A stretch of 32,955 bases of DNA from Chloroflexota bacterium. Its GTDB lineage: Bacteria > Chloroflexota > Anaerolineae > Caldilineales > Caldilineaceae. The DNA lies in assembly GCA_003577005.1 (NCBI GenBank), contig QEUW01000163.1, forward strand, positions 1 to 32,955, in the 5' to 3' direction. This document shows, piece by piece, positions 7,900 through 15,279 of the stretch. The notes beneath the pieces are model-generated. The model saw nothing but the letters and a program-made list of their open reading frames with translations, ran no database searches and was not told where the DNA came from. Both the position numbers and the translations under genes were made by a program. Each line of letters starts with the position of its first letter. Position 1 is the first letter of the stretch.

Positions 7900-8451
7900 A
7901 TGAACAATTCGATACAGCGGCGAGAAGTTGCCACCCTGGGGGGTGGCTGTTTTTGGTGCCTGGAAGCTGTGTATGATGAGTTGCAGGGGGTAGAGAGCGT
8001 CGAATCGGGTTATGCCGGCGGGCACGTTGTCAACCCAACCTATCGCCAGGTCTGTACGGGCGCTACCGGTCACGCCGAGGTGGTTCAGGTCACCTTCGAC
8101 CCGCAGGTGATCTCGTACGAGGAGATCTTGCGCGTCTTCTTCACCATCCACGACCCGACCACGCTCAACCGCCAGGGCAACGATGTGGGGCCACAATACC
8201 GCTCGGCCATCTTTTATCACAGCCCGGAACAGAAGGCGACCGCCGAGAAGGTAATCCAGGAGCTCAACCAGGCAAAACTCTGGCCCAATCCCATCGTGAC
8301 GGAGGTAGCGCCGTTTACGGAGTTCTACGAAGCGGAAGAGTACCACCAGGAGTACTTTGCCAACAACCCGTACCAACCTTACTGCCAGGTGATCATTGCG
8401 CCCAAAGTGGCAAAGTTCCGCAAAGAGTATTTGAGCCGGTTGAAGAAATAA
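7900..8451 (+). CDS. msrA: Peptide-methionine (S)-S-oxide reductase MsrA
   Basis: 183 residues, the usual length for a stand-alone MsrA. The signature LGGGCFWCLEAVYDEL is at 13-28, with catalytic Cys17 and a second Cys20; YAGGHVVNPTYRQVCTG and TGHAEVVQVTFDP follow, as in the family. The C-terminal NNPYQPYCQVII keeps a Cys that may serve as the resolving residue. It reduces methionine-S-sulfoxide in proteins or free methionine, with electrons from thioredoxin, in the cytosol. The ATG at 7900 has GAGG 5 bases upstream. It is a single gene, separated from the aldolase by 223 bases with a hairpin repeat and convergent with the NIPSNAP gene. The assignment is secure. Confidence 0.97.
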   Translation: MNNSIQRREVATLGGGCFWCLEAVYDELQGVESVESGYAGGHVVNPTYRQVCTGATGHAEVVQVTFDPQVISYEEILRVFFTIHDPTTLNRQGNDVGPQYRSAIFYHSPEQKATAEKVIQELNQAKLWPNPIVTEVAPFTEFYEAEEYHQEYFANNPYQPYCQVIIAPKVAKFRKEYLSRLKK

Positions 8452-8465
8452 CCCAGTTCAACCCG

Positions 8466-8496
8466 GATGACAGTCACCTTTGAAGTGACTGTCATC
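8466..8496. terminator. Bidirectional terminator-like hairpin between msrA and NIPSNAP gene
   Basis: A perfect 12-base-pair stem, GATGACAGTCAC (8466-8477) with GTGACTGTCATC (8485-8496), has a 7-base loop. It lies between the convergent stop codons of msrA and the NIPSNAP gene. There is no long T run on either side, so termination is inferred from stem and place. Confidence 0.6.
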
Positions 8497-8507
8497 TTAA
8501 GGCGCTG

Positions 8508-8828
8508 CTAGCGGATAATCGACTTTGGTGTCGGCACGATACGCGTCACCTTGATCTTGCTGCGGTCGTGTAGCTCGCCGATGCGCGGTGAGACTTCGTT
8601 CTTCCAGTAGTCATTCTCATAGACGACGGCGTACAGTCGCTGTCGCTCCTCTTCGCTCTCAAAACGGCGAATCCAGAAGTAGGTCTCGTCGTCCTGCTCA
8701 GAAACAAACGAGCCGACCACCACCATTCCTTTGGAGACCTGATAGGGGATGATCTCTTCGTCCATTATGCGCGCCAGTTCGGCGCGCTTACCCGGTTTGG
8801 CATGGTATTCGCGCAACTCGAAAAACAT
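8508..8828 (-). CDS. NIPSNAP-family protein
   Basis: 106 residues with the ferredoxin-like dimeric alpha/beta-barrel pattern of NIPSNAP proteins: MFFELREYHAKPGKR at the start, then GSFVSEQDDETYFWIRRF with the YFWIRRF strand typical of the family, and a charged C-terminus. The biochemical role of bacterial NIPSNAP proteins is poorly defined; they often sit beside catabolic or oxidoreductase genes, as here beside a GH4 glycosidase. It lies 81 bases downstream of the GH4 gene on the same strand, with a hairpin between, so it may share that transcript. The family assignment is fairly sure; the function is not known. Confidence 0.8.
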   Translation of the reverse strand: MFFELREYHAKPGKRAELARIMDEEIIPYQVSKGMVVVGSFVSEQDDETYFWIRRFESEEERQRLYAVVYENDYWKNEVSPRIGELHDRSKIKVTRIVPTPKSIIR

Positions 8829-8872
8829 GGGTAGTCCTTTGGGTGAAGGTTGGTTGGTGGGGTACAGGATGT

Positions 8873-8907
8873 AGGATACGGGATAGAGTGGCTGAATCCC
8901 GTATCCT
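8873..8907. repeat. Inverted repeat between GH4 and NIPSNAP genes
   Basis: AGGATACGGGAT (8873-8884) and ATCCCGTATCCT (8896-8907) form a perfect 12-base-pair stem with an 11-base loop immediately after the GH4 stop codon. It could end or process the GH4 transcript. It resembles the other intergenic inverted repeats here in design but not in sequence. Confidence 0.65.
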
Positions 8908-8909
8908 GC

Positions 8910-10232
8910 TCAAAACATGGGCAGCCACTGCTTCTGCGCCTCCAACAATTCATCGACCATAGCGCGGATCTGTGGCAAGGTGAGCACGGCGGCGGTGAGC
9001 GGGTCGAGCATCACGGCGTGGTGGACGGCCTCGGTGTCGCCGCGCAGGGCGGCCTCGACGACCAGCTCCTGCACGTTGATGTTGGTGCGGTTGAGCGCGG
9101 CCAGTTGCGTGGGCAGCAGACCGATCTTGGTCGGCTGGATGCCGTTGGCGTCCACCAGACAGGGGACTTCGACGCAGCAGCCGTAGGGCAGGTTGTCGAT
9201 GAGGTCGTAGTTGGGCACGTTGCCGTTGATACGGATAGGGTTGTTGGTCTCCACTGCCTCGATGATCCACGAGCCGTATTCGTGGCTGCGCTCGGTGAAG
9301 GGGTCCTGGTTTTTGATCTCGTCGTAGTCGCTCTGGAAGGTCTCCAGCCGGTGGAGGCAATGGCGATAATAGCCGCCTGTGTTGCCAAAGTCGAACCAGG
9401 CATCCCGCTTGTTGGTGAACTTGGGCACCAGTTCCTCGCGGATCATCCCGGCGTTCTTGCGGAAGTAGGGCACATATTCGCTGGCGTGGCCGCTCGATTC
9501 GGTGACAAAGTAGCCAAAGTGGTGCATCAGCTCGATACGCACCGGCTCCGAGCCGTAGATTTCGGGGTCCTGGATGGCTTCCCATATCAGCGGATAGACA
9601 TCCTCCTTGCCGCGGCGAAATTCGAGAAAGAAGGCCTGGTGGTTGATGCCGGCGCAGAGGAAGTTGACCTCTTCGTAGGGCACGTCGATCCAGCGGGCAA
9701 GCATCTCGCTGGTGCCCTGGACGCTGTGACAGAGGCCTACGTGTGGCCGGCCCGTCGCCGCTTCGATGGCCCAACAGTTGGCCGCCATGGGGTTGACATA
9801 GTTGAGTAGCAAGGCGTCGGGGGCTACTTCGTCCATGTCGCGGCAAAGGTTGACCAGCACTGGGATGGTGCGTAGTCCGCGAAAGACGCCGCCTGGTCCC
9901 AGTGTGTCACCCACACACTGGCCCACGCCGTACTTCTCTGGGATTTCGATGTCGAGCTTGTACGCATCCAGCCCGCCGGCCTGGAAGGTGGTGATGACAT
10001 AGTCGGCGTCGGTGACAGCCTGGCGACGGTCGGTGGTCGCCTCGATACGGGCCTTGATCCCCCGGTGGTCGATGATCGACTGGACGATCTCCTGGGCCTG
10101 GCGCAGGCGTACCGGGTCGATGTCCATGAGCGAGATGGTGCTCTCCTCCAGCGCCGGGGTCATAAAAATGTCGCTGCACAGCCGGCGGGTGAAGACCATG
10201 CTGCCGGCGCCGATAAAGGTAATTTTGGGCAT
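8910..10232 (-). CDS. Glycoside hydrolase family 4 (alpha-galactosidase/alpha-glucosidase type)
   Basis: 440 residues from MPKITFIGAG; a longer in-frame start 18 codons upstream is disfavoured because the Rossmann GAGSMVF should sit at the N-terminus. The NAD site is ITFIGAGSMVFTRRL. Other family marks are LMDIDP (residues 35-40), DYVITTFQAGG (77-87), NYVNPMA (144-150), LCHSVQG (C168, metal ligand) and GINHQAFF (H198, metal ligand). GH4 enzymes hydrolyse alpha- or beta-glycosides by an NAD- and Mn-dependent oxidation/elimination mechanism in the cytosol. The GQCVGDTLGPGG stretch and length resemble the MelA-type alpha-galactosidase or galacturonidase branch, but the sugar cannot be fixed. A 21-base-pair inverted repeat precedes it and another hairpin follows. 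Confidence 0.9.
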   Translation of the reverse strand: MPKITFIGAGSMVFTRRLCSDIFMTPALEESTISLMDIDPVRLRQAQEIVQSIIDHRGIKARIEATTDRRQAVTDADYVITTFQAGGLDAYKLDIEIPEKYGVGQCVGDTLGPGGVFRGLRTIPVLVNLCRDMDEVAPDALLLNYVNPMAANCWAIEAATGRPHVGLCHSVQGTSEMLARWIDVPYEEVNFLCAGINHQAFFLEFRRGKEDVYPLIWEAIQDPEIYGSEPVRIELMHHFGYFVTESSGHASEYVPYFRKNAGMIREELVPKFTNKRDAWFDFGNTGGYYRHCLHRLETFQSDYDEIKNQDPFTERSHEYGSWIIEAVETNNPIRINGNVPNYDLIDNLPYGCCVEVPCLVDANGIQPTKIGLLPTQLAALNRTNINVQELVVEAALRGDTEAVHHAVMLDPLTAAVLTLPQIRAMVDELLEAQKQWLPMF

Positions 10233-10294
10233 AGACTGAATCCTTTTTGGGAAGTGGCTTAACGCCAATAAGACCACAATGCGCACACAAATCG

Positions 10295-10367
10295 GTAGGG
10301 GTTTGAAGGGCGGCGCCAGTGCTTTTCCAGTACGGAGAGGATCGCCCGCCGCCCTTCAAACCCCTAC
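10295..10367. repeat. 21-bp perfect inverted repeat, 31-base spacer
   Basis: The arm at 10295-10315 (beginning GTAGGGGTTT) is the exact reverse complement of 10347-10367. It fills the gap between the epimerase stop codon and the GH4 start on the minus strand. It is the longest perfect inverted repeat found in the window; no transposase is associated. Confidence 0.85.
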
Positions 10368-10390
10368 GTTACTTATACCATCCTGTAGTA

Positions 10391-11374
10391 CTAGCTGGAT
10401 TTCCACTCCTGCCAGGCCTGGAGCAGTTCAGCTTCTCGTTCGGGCGATAGCCCAGCTTTGGGCGTCCCCTCCCGCGCATCCCAGGCCAGCGTATCGCTAA
10501 TCGTTTGCGCCAGGGGACGGAAGGTGAGGCCGGCAGCCAGCGCTCTATCGATATTGGTTCGCATCAAACCCTGGTAGGATGCCGGAACCCACATGGGTAG
10601 TTCACTGTCCTTGATCTGCTGTGTTTGCAAGAAGGACTCGCTCACCCGGGTGAATCGGGTATCCACATTGATCACACGCTTGCTCTCGGCAAAGAGTTCA
10701 CCCCAGGTGAGCGGTGCGGCAGGGCCGGTGGCATTGTAGACCGAGGTCTCTTTTGCTTCGACCAGCCGCAGGGTGAACTCAGCCAGGTCACGCCCGTCGA
10801 TAAACTGAATCGGATCATCTGCGTCACCCGGCGCCAGCATCTCGCCGCCTCGTTGGATGCGGCGCAGCCACGAGGTGAAGCGATCCGTCGTGTCATACGG
10901 GCCGACCACGTAACCTGGGCGGATGATCAGCGTGCGACCGGGCATGGCCTGTTCGGCGGCCTGTTCGCAGAGCGTTTTGAGCGGGCCGTAGGTTTCACCG
11001 GTCACTTCTTCGGTCTCTGGAGTGTTGGTGGTCGCTAACGGCGCAGTTTCATCCTGGTTGGGCACATCCATCCGGGCATAGACCGAGATGGTGGAGATGA
11101 AGGTGTATTGATCGACCGAGTCCGCCAGCAGAGTGGCCGACTCGCGCACATGGCGCGGCACGTAGCCGTTGACATCGATCACCGCGTCCCAGCGGCGCCT
11201 GTGCAGGGCGCTGAGGTCAGCGGCCCGGTCACCGGTAAGTTTTTCCGCCGCCGGAAAGAGTTCAGGATTGCTGCGGCCCCGGTTGAATAGGGTAACCGTG
11301 TGGCCGCGGTCGAGCGCCGCCTGGGTGATATGGCGGCCGACGAAGCGCGTGCCGCCGAGAATCAGTAACTTCAT
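10391..11374 (-). CDS. NAD-dependent epimerase/dehydratase (extended or atypical SDR)
   Basis: 327 residues from the ATG at 11374, chosen for its AGGGGA ribosome site and because the nucleotide-binding motif GGTRFVGRHI then sits at residues 7-16. Catalytic residues of the SDR type are seen in TISVYA (S97) and in YGPLK (Y129, K133). RPGYVVGPYD (about 146-155) is the conserved turn after the substrate strand. The missing TGxxGxxG form (here GGTRFVG) places it among atypical SDRs that act on sugars, nucleotide sugars or other small molecules, sometimes without a classical reaction. It lies downstream of the broken mannonate dehydratase and the HNH fragment, and before the GH4 gene on the same strand. 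The family is sure; the substrate is unknown. Confidence 0.85.
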   Translation of the reverse strand: MKLLILGGTRFVGRHITQAALDRGHTVTLFNRGRSNPELFPAAEKLTGDRAADLSALHRRRWDAVIDVNGYVPRHVRESATLLADSVDQYTFISTISVYARMDVPNQDETAPLATTNTPETEEVTGETYGPLKTLCEQAAEQAMPGRTLIIRPGYVVGPYDTTDRFTSWLRRIQRGGEMLAPGDADDPIQFIDGRDLAEFTLRLVEAKETSVYNATGPAAPLTWGELFAESKRVINVDTRFTRVSESFLQTQQIKDSELPMWVPASYQGLMRTNIDRALAAGLTFRPLAQTISDTLAWDAREGTPKAGLSPEREAELLQAWQEWKSS

Positions 11375-11473
11375 CGCTTTCCCCTGCTCCTTTACGAGCA
11401 TGAACCAGTCCATTCAGCAGATTTAACAGTCCTGACCTCGTGTTTGTATCAGAAGCTGGCGCACTTGAGAAGT

Positions 11474-11761
11474 TTAAGGTGCTGCAAAAGAAACTCCGCT
11501 ATCGAGCAGACGTTGTCGCTCTAGCACACGGTCAGGATGGTTCAACTGCAAAATCAAAGTGGTAAGTCGCCCAGTAGGGGTCAGAGGCACAATCTGACCT
11601 TCGACGAACTGAAAATGTTCTTGCCACTGCTGGATGTGCGGATTGAAGAAGGGGGTCAAGACACCACTTTCTGGATCCAGTGAACTCCGATCAGAGCCTT
11701 TGAACCGATTGCAGAAAGGGCAGGCGAGCGCCAGATTCTCCAATACGGTTTTTCCTCCGTA
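11474..11761 (-). pseudogene. 5'-truncated HNH endonuclease remnant
   Basis: The readable frame begins YGGKTVLENLALACPFCN and continues to RLLDSGVSFAAP. This is the second half of a standard HNH endonuclease, in which GG, NL, and C..CN..KG form the His-metal finger. The expected first part, with the leading His-rich strand, is absent: a TAA at 11764-11762 closes the frame, and neither other frame upstream encodes it. No good ATG exists; a TTG at 11743 could start an 89-residue peptide lacking the catalytic His. It lies between the epimerase and the broken uxuA, so this gap has collected damage. I regard it as a decayed fragment rather than a working gene. Confidence 0.7.
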
Positions 11762-11818
11762 TTATATCGTTACCTGCTTTGCACAGCAAAGACCAGAGAG
11801 ACAAGGCTCTCTGATCTT

Positions 11819-12724
11819 TCAGCGTTTTTCAACCGTGATCAGCTTGCGTATACCGCCTGGCGCAATCCCTTGATATAGCCGATGGCAAAGAGCCGTCCAA
11901 TCGACGAGTAGCCGGCGTGTGCCATCGTCGTGGAAGGTTTCGTTGAACTTTTCGGGCGTCCCCTCCACATCGCGGAAGTGGACAAAGAAGATCTTGCCCT
12001 GTTTGCCAAAGTGACGGATCGCGCCCGGTAGATCATCGGTCATGAGCGTAAAGTTGCCCTGGCAGAGACAGATGCCGTTGACCTCGCTGGGCACCAGGTC
12101 GATCAGCCGCTGGTAGTTGTCGACGCTGCGCATGATGCGCCCCAGCCCACGGATGGGCGAGAGCGGCGGGTCGTCGGGGTGCATGGCGAGCTTGACGTTG
12201 GCCTTCTCGGCCACGGGCACGATCCGTTCGAGAAACCACTTGAGATTCTCCCACAGCCGTTCTTCGCCCACCTCGCCATATTCGGTGAGCGGTGCGTTCT
12301 GCATGTATGAATTGTCAAAGCCGGTGACCAGGGCGCCGCCACGCGTCTGGATCGTCGTCGAGGTGCGCATCCAGTTGAAGATGGGCATCCACTCGTAGCA
12401 CCAGACGGGCACGCCGATGGCGCCCAGGTTGTTGACCAGGTCAATGACCGTTTCCAGTTCTTCTTCGCGACCGGGTAGCCCTAGCTTGATCTTGTTCATG
12501 GGGGGCCGGCTTTCGAGCGTGTCAAAGACAAAGCCGGCATCTTCGTAGGCATTTTTGATGCGCACCAGCGACATGTAGCCCCAGGGCAGTTCGTCCTTGT
12601 TGCGCGTGTTCTCCCAGCCGGGGCGGAAGTCCATGCCACCCACCACATAATCCACGCCACACTGTTTGACCATCTTCCACAGCGGCGACGGGCGCGGGGG
12701 AAGCACTTCGGCGATTTTGATCAT
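11819..12724 (-). pseudogene. uxuA: Mannonate dehydratase (uxuA), internal deletion and frameshift near 3' end
   Basis: The first 268 codons read as a good D-mannonate dehydratase, the enzyme converting D-mannonate to 2-keto-3-deoxygluconate in glucuronate breakdown. Metal-ligand motifs are AMHPDDPP (H182), CLCQGNF (C221) and VHFRDV (H249). After FHDDG (codons ending at 11921) the family should continue for about 35 residues, including the RPDH segment with a metal-binding Asp and catalytic His, before [10 protein letters not shown]. That segment is missing. The true C-terminus [18 protein letters not shown] is read in another frame and ends at 11839, while the original frame runs into unrelated codons to a TGA at 11819. 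The ATG at 12724 has AGGAG 7 bases upstream. The protein made would have 301 residues and should be inactive. Real mutation or assembly error cannot be separated here. Confidence 0.8.
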
Positions 12725-12751
12725 GCTCAAACTCCTATTGCGTTTTCTTGG

Positions 12752-12949
12752 TTATTCAGGTTCGCCCGGCTCAGGTATTTGCAAGTCGCGGCAAATTTTG
12801 CGCGCCAAAAAGTCATTGATCTCGCGGTGGCGAGGCACGGTTGATGTTTTCGCCGCCGGGCGGTTGACATAAACACTATGGTTGTCGCCTTCACGCAGCA
12901 ATTCACAACCGTATCTGACCAGATGCCGGATCAGATCACGACGTTTCAT
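12752..12949 (-). CDS. hicA: HicA-type mRNA interferase toxin
   Basis: 65 residues with the HicA double-stranded-RNA-binding-like fold: KRRDLIRHLVRYGCELLREGD in the first helix and strand (read in two parts), then the catalytic-His motif GDNHSVYVN (H24), and PRHREIN before the C-terminal helix ending LARKICRDLQI. HicA cleaves mRNA and tmRNA when unbound. Its ATG overlaps the stop of hicB by four bases (ATGA at 12949-12946), giving translational coupling with the antitoxin first, the less common order for this pair but well known. The C-terminal PEPGEPE tail is short and acidic. The gene ends 27 bases before the uxuA start. The assignment is strong. Confidence 0.92.
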   Translation of the reverse strand: MKRRDLIRHLVRYGCELLREGDNHSVYVNRPAAKTSTVPRHREINDFLARKICRDLQIPEPGEPE

Positions 12950-13170
12950 AGTGAAGCGACGAGCAGCGGTTCGCGGATGACATCCTGTCCATACAGTGCC
13001 TCTTCCGCCAGCGCACGATTGGCTTCAAAGACCAGCAGGATTGCCTCATGCAAATTGGCCCGCGCTTGTTCTAACGTATCACCCTGCGTGTTTGCGCCAG
13101 GAAGCTCCTCCACAAAAGCGATGTATCCTTCGGGCACCTCTTGAAAGACGGCTGTCAAGGTCAGTTTCAT
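12946..13170 (-). CDS. hicB: HicB-like antitoxin
   Basis: 74 residues forming the partial RNase H-like fold of HicB: MKLTLTAVFQEVPEGYIAFV with the strand-turn GYIAFVEELPGANTQGDT, then the helix LEQARANLHEAILLVFEANR. It should bind and neutralise HicA. It is short, without the C-terminal ribbon-helix-helix or HTH DNA-binding domain of longer HicB proteins, so autoregulation by this protein alone is uncertain. A GGGAGAG ribosome site precedes the ATG. Together with hicA it forms a compact two-gene unit between the Gfo/Idh gene at 13235 and the damaged uxuA, probably a later insertion into the sugar operon. Confidence 0.9.
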   Translation of the reverse strand: MKLTLTAVFQEVPEGYIAFVEELPGANTQGDTLEQARANLHEAILLVFEANRALAEEALYGQDVIREPLLVASL

Positions 13171-13234
13171 AATCTCTCCCAGTCAGGCAACGAATCAAAC
13201 GACCACGTCAATCGTCCGCTAGCATGTGTCAAAT

Positions 13235-14503
13235 TTACAGATCAAGACTGTCGTTGATCTCTTTCTGGTACTCTTCCAACTCCAGGTTGAGGATTTCATC
13301 CATCGTCACCACGCGACCGACGACGCCCGATTCGAGGATGGCGTACGAGACGCCCACCGAGCGGGTGCCTTGCACAATGTCCACCTCGGCGGGATGTTCG
13401 CCCAGGATGGCGCCGGCCAGGTCGTCGTATTCGACGGCCAGCAGCTTGCGGTCGATCTGCTCAAAGGGAAAATCGTAGCGCCAGAGCCGCTCGCCGCCAA
13501 AGAGGGTGGCTGTGGCCTTGTTCAGCCGCAGGTCGGGCACAAAGTCGAGCACCCGCTCGTCGTCGATCACCGTCTTTTCGCCTTCGCCCGCCAAATGCAA
13601 CGTAATGTGCTTGCCGCTGCGGTCGTTGGGCAGGTCCATCGACCCCTTGGAGCCGTGGATCTCGCGGAGCCACATGCCTTTGCCGTGGGCGGCATGCTCT
13701 TCCAGATATTGGGCCACCGCGCCGTTGGCAAAGGTGATGGTGGCATAACAGGCGTCTTCGGCCGTGGCGGTGAAGTGGGCCGGCATCTGGCGCTGGAAAC
13801 GCTCGTAGATGGGGTTGGGCGCCGACGCCTTGGCCCCTTCGGCCACTGGGTTGTGGCGCGTGGGTTCGTGCAGCCGCGTCTGTGCGTAGACGTGGGTGAT
13901 CGGCCCCAGATAATACTCCATGATGTCGGCGAAGTGAACACCCACATCGAGCAGCACGCCGCTCTGGTCTTTCTGGTGGCGCCAGACCGAGATCATCATG
14001 CGGTTGCCGCCGCCGGCGGTCTGGTGGAGCATAAAGCGGGGCGTGCCGATGACACCGGCATCGAGCAACGCCTTGCCCAGACGGTTGATGGGGTCGCGGC
14101 GATAGTTTTCGGCCACGCTCACCACCAGGTTCTGTTTTTCGGCGGCATCCTGGATCACACGCGCGGCGCGCACCGTCAGCCCGACCGGTTTCTCGATCAT
14201 CATGTGCATGTTGTGGTGGAGCGCCTGCACCGCCAGCGAGTGGTGGAAGCGGGGCGTGGTGGTGATGTCTACGGCGGCCACGCCCAACGGCGCCAGATCT
14301 TCGAGTTTGCTCACCACCGTAGGCTTACGGCCAAAGTACTCCTCGGCGGTGCTGGCCAGCGACTCGGCATTTTCGGTCACCGGGTCGCAGGCCCCGATCA
14401 GTTCAAAGCGGTTCAGCCCAGCCTTGTGCAGTTCGTTGAGGCCGTAGAGGTGACGGTGACCCATACCGCCGCAGCCGACGATGGCGAGAGGAATTTTTTC
14501 CAT
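13235..14503 (-). CDS. Gfo/Idh/MocA family NAD(P)-dependent oxidoreductase
   Basis: 422 residues, somewhat longer than the usual 340-380. The N-terminal cofactor site is PLAIVGCGGMGHRH (residues 5-18), MMIEKPVGL follows (EKP at 104-106), and the C-terminal domain carries LLDVGVHFADIMEYYLG, whose His is the usual catalytic partner. The extra length lies in the C-terminal half (about 215-260, THNPVAEGAKASAPNP region). It should oxidise or reduce a sugar or cyclitol hydroxyl with NAD(P). AAAGGA lies upstream of the ATG. It is 29 bases downstream of the tautomerase-like gene on the same strand, so the two may be one transcription unit. Confidence 0.9.
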   Translation of the reverse strand: MEKIPLAIVGCGGMGHRHLYGLNELHKAGLNRFELIGACDPVTENAESLASTAEEYFGRKPTVVSKLEDLAPLGVAAVDITTTPRFHHSLAVQALHHNMHMMIEKPVGLTVRAARVIQDAAEKQNLVVSVAENYRRDPINRLGKALLDAGVIGTPRFMLHQTAGGGNRMMISVWRHQKDQSGVLLDVGVHFADIMEYYLGPITHVYAQTRLHEPTRHNPVAEGAKASAPNPIYERFQRQMPAHFTATAEDACYATITFANGAVAQYLEEHAAHGKGMWLREIHGSKGSMDLPNDRSGKHITLHLAGEGEKTVIDDERVLDFVPDLRLNKATATLFGGERLWRYDFPFEQIDRKLLAVEYDDLAGAILGEHPAEVDIVQGTRSVGVSYAILESGVVGRVVTMDEILNLELEEYQKEINDSLDL

Positions 14504-14532
14504 TGGTTTGTTCCTTTATTTGTGTGATATCG

Positions 14533-14919
14533 TTACACATCTACTTTGTAACCCAAACTGAGTTCATCCCCTGGCGCGCCGCGGATGCCCCAGTTGTGCT
14601 TGGGTGTCTCCGTGATGGTGATCTCCACATCCTGCGGCGGAATGCCGATGGTTTGCAGCCGCTCGAACAGCTCACGAATCAACTGCTTTTTCGCCTCCAC
14701 CGACCGACCCTCGAAACAGCTAACCTCGATAATGGTGTACCGCTCCGACCGGTCCGCCGGGTAGAGAAATTCATCGGGTTCCAGATAGAAGAAGCGCTGA
14801 AATCGCTTATCGGCCGGTAGCTGAAACACCGCCGTCAATGCGCCATGGATCGCCGCGCCGACCTCCTGTTGGCGCGGACGGAGTGCGCTGCGCATGCCGT
14901 AGATTTTTACCTGCGCCAT
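14533..14919 (-). CDS. Tautomerase-superfamily protein lacking N-terminal Pro
   Basis: 128 residues with the double beta-alpha-beta pattern of the tautomerase superfamily: MAQVKIYGMRSALR at the start, DRSERYTIIEVSCFEGRS in the middle, then EAKKQLIRELFERLQ and DVEITITETPKHNWGIRG. It matches the longer tautomerase proteins of about 130 residues rather than the 62-residue 4-oxalocrotonate tautomerase. Superfamily chemistry needs Pro directly after the initiator Met; here the second residue is Ala, so ordinary keto-enol tautomerase activity is doubtful. It is followed closely by a Gfo/Idh gene. Its promoter region is shared, divergently, with the toxin-antitoxin pair starting at 14993. The fold assignment is fairly sure; the function is unknown. 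Confidence 0.75.
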   Translation of the reverse strand: MAQVKIYGMRSALRPRQQEVGAAIHGALTAVFQLPADKRFQRFFYLEPDEFLYPADRSERYTIIEVSCFEGRSVEAKKQLIRELFERLQTIGIPPQDVEITITETPKHNWGIRGAPGDELSLGYKVDV

Positions 14920-14932
14920 AGATTGAATCCCC

Positions 14933-14961
14933 TTGACAGAAACAGTGCATTGGGCTAAAAT
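14933..14961 (+). promoter_or_regulatory. Promoter of the Phd/PIN toxin-antitoxin operon
   Basis: A full-consensus TTGACA (14933-14938), a 17-base spacer and TAAAAT (14956-14961), one base off TATAAT, lie 32 bases before the antitoxin start. This is the best promoter match seen in the window. Confidence 0.7.
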
Positions 14962-14962
14962 A

Positions 14963-14976
14963 GCTATTTAGATAGC
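14963..14976. promoter_or_regulatory. Operator-like palindrome at toxin-antitoxin start site
   Basis: GCTAT-TTAG-ATAGC is a 5-base-pair inverted repeat directly after the -10 hexamer, covering the expected transcription start. Antitoxins of this type repress their own operon by binding such repeats. The site is seen directly; binding is inferred. Confidence 0.5.
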
Positions 14977-14992
14977 CATAGAGAAGGAGAAA

Positions 14993-15277
14993 ATGATGAC
15001 ATCAAGCTACTCGATTGCCGAAGCCAAAAATCGGCTGCCGGAACTGGTGCGCGAGGTCGAAAACAAGGGCGCGGTACAGATCACACGCCGAGGCATTCCT
15101 GTTGTCGTTGTTCTTCCCATCCATGAGTATGAACAGACAAAAAAGAACAAATTTGACTTTTGGGAAGCCTACCTCGCCTTTCGCCGCCGTTTGGACGAAG
15201 AAGGAATTGATCTAGACCCAGACGAAATCTTCGCCGATGTTCGTGACCGCTCTGCCCCGGTGGAGCCACGCTGGTAA
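14993..15277 (+). CDS. Phd/YefM-family antitoxin
   Basis: 94 residues. The N-terminal half is a textbook Phd/YefM DNA-binding domain: YSIAEAKNRLPELVREVEN, then VQITRRGIPVVVVLPIHEYE. The C-terminal half (FDFWEAYLAFRRRLDE and the acidic LDPDEIFADVRDRS) is the toxin-wrapping tail. The second ATG (14996) is 6 bases from AAGGAG and may be the real start, since the first is only 3 bases away. The gene is 2 bases from the PIN toxin gene and has its own strong promoter and palindromic operator. It neutralises the toxin and probably represses the operon. The family is certain; whether to call it VapB by partner is a naming matter. Confidence 0.92.
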   Translation: MMTSSYSIAEAKNRLPELVREVENKGAVQITRRGIPVVVVLPIHEYEQTKKNKFDFWEAYLAFRRRLDEEGIDLDPDEIFADVRDRSAPVEPRW

Positions 15278-15279
15278 CA

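Noticed and set aside
13226..14527. A 433-codon plus-strand open frame
   Set aside because: Antisense of the Gfo/Idh gene at 13235-14503, no ribosome site and no recognisable motif.
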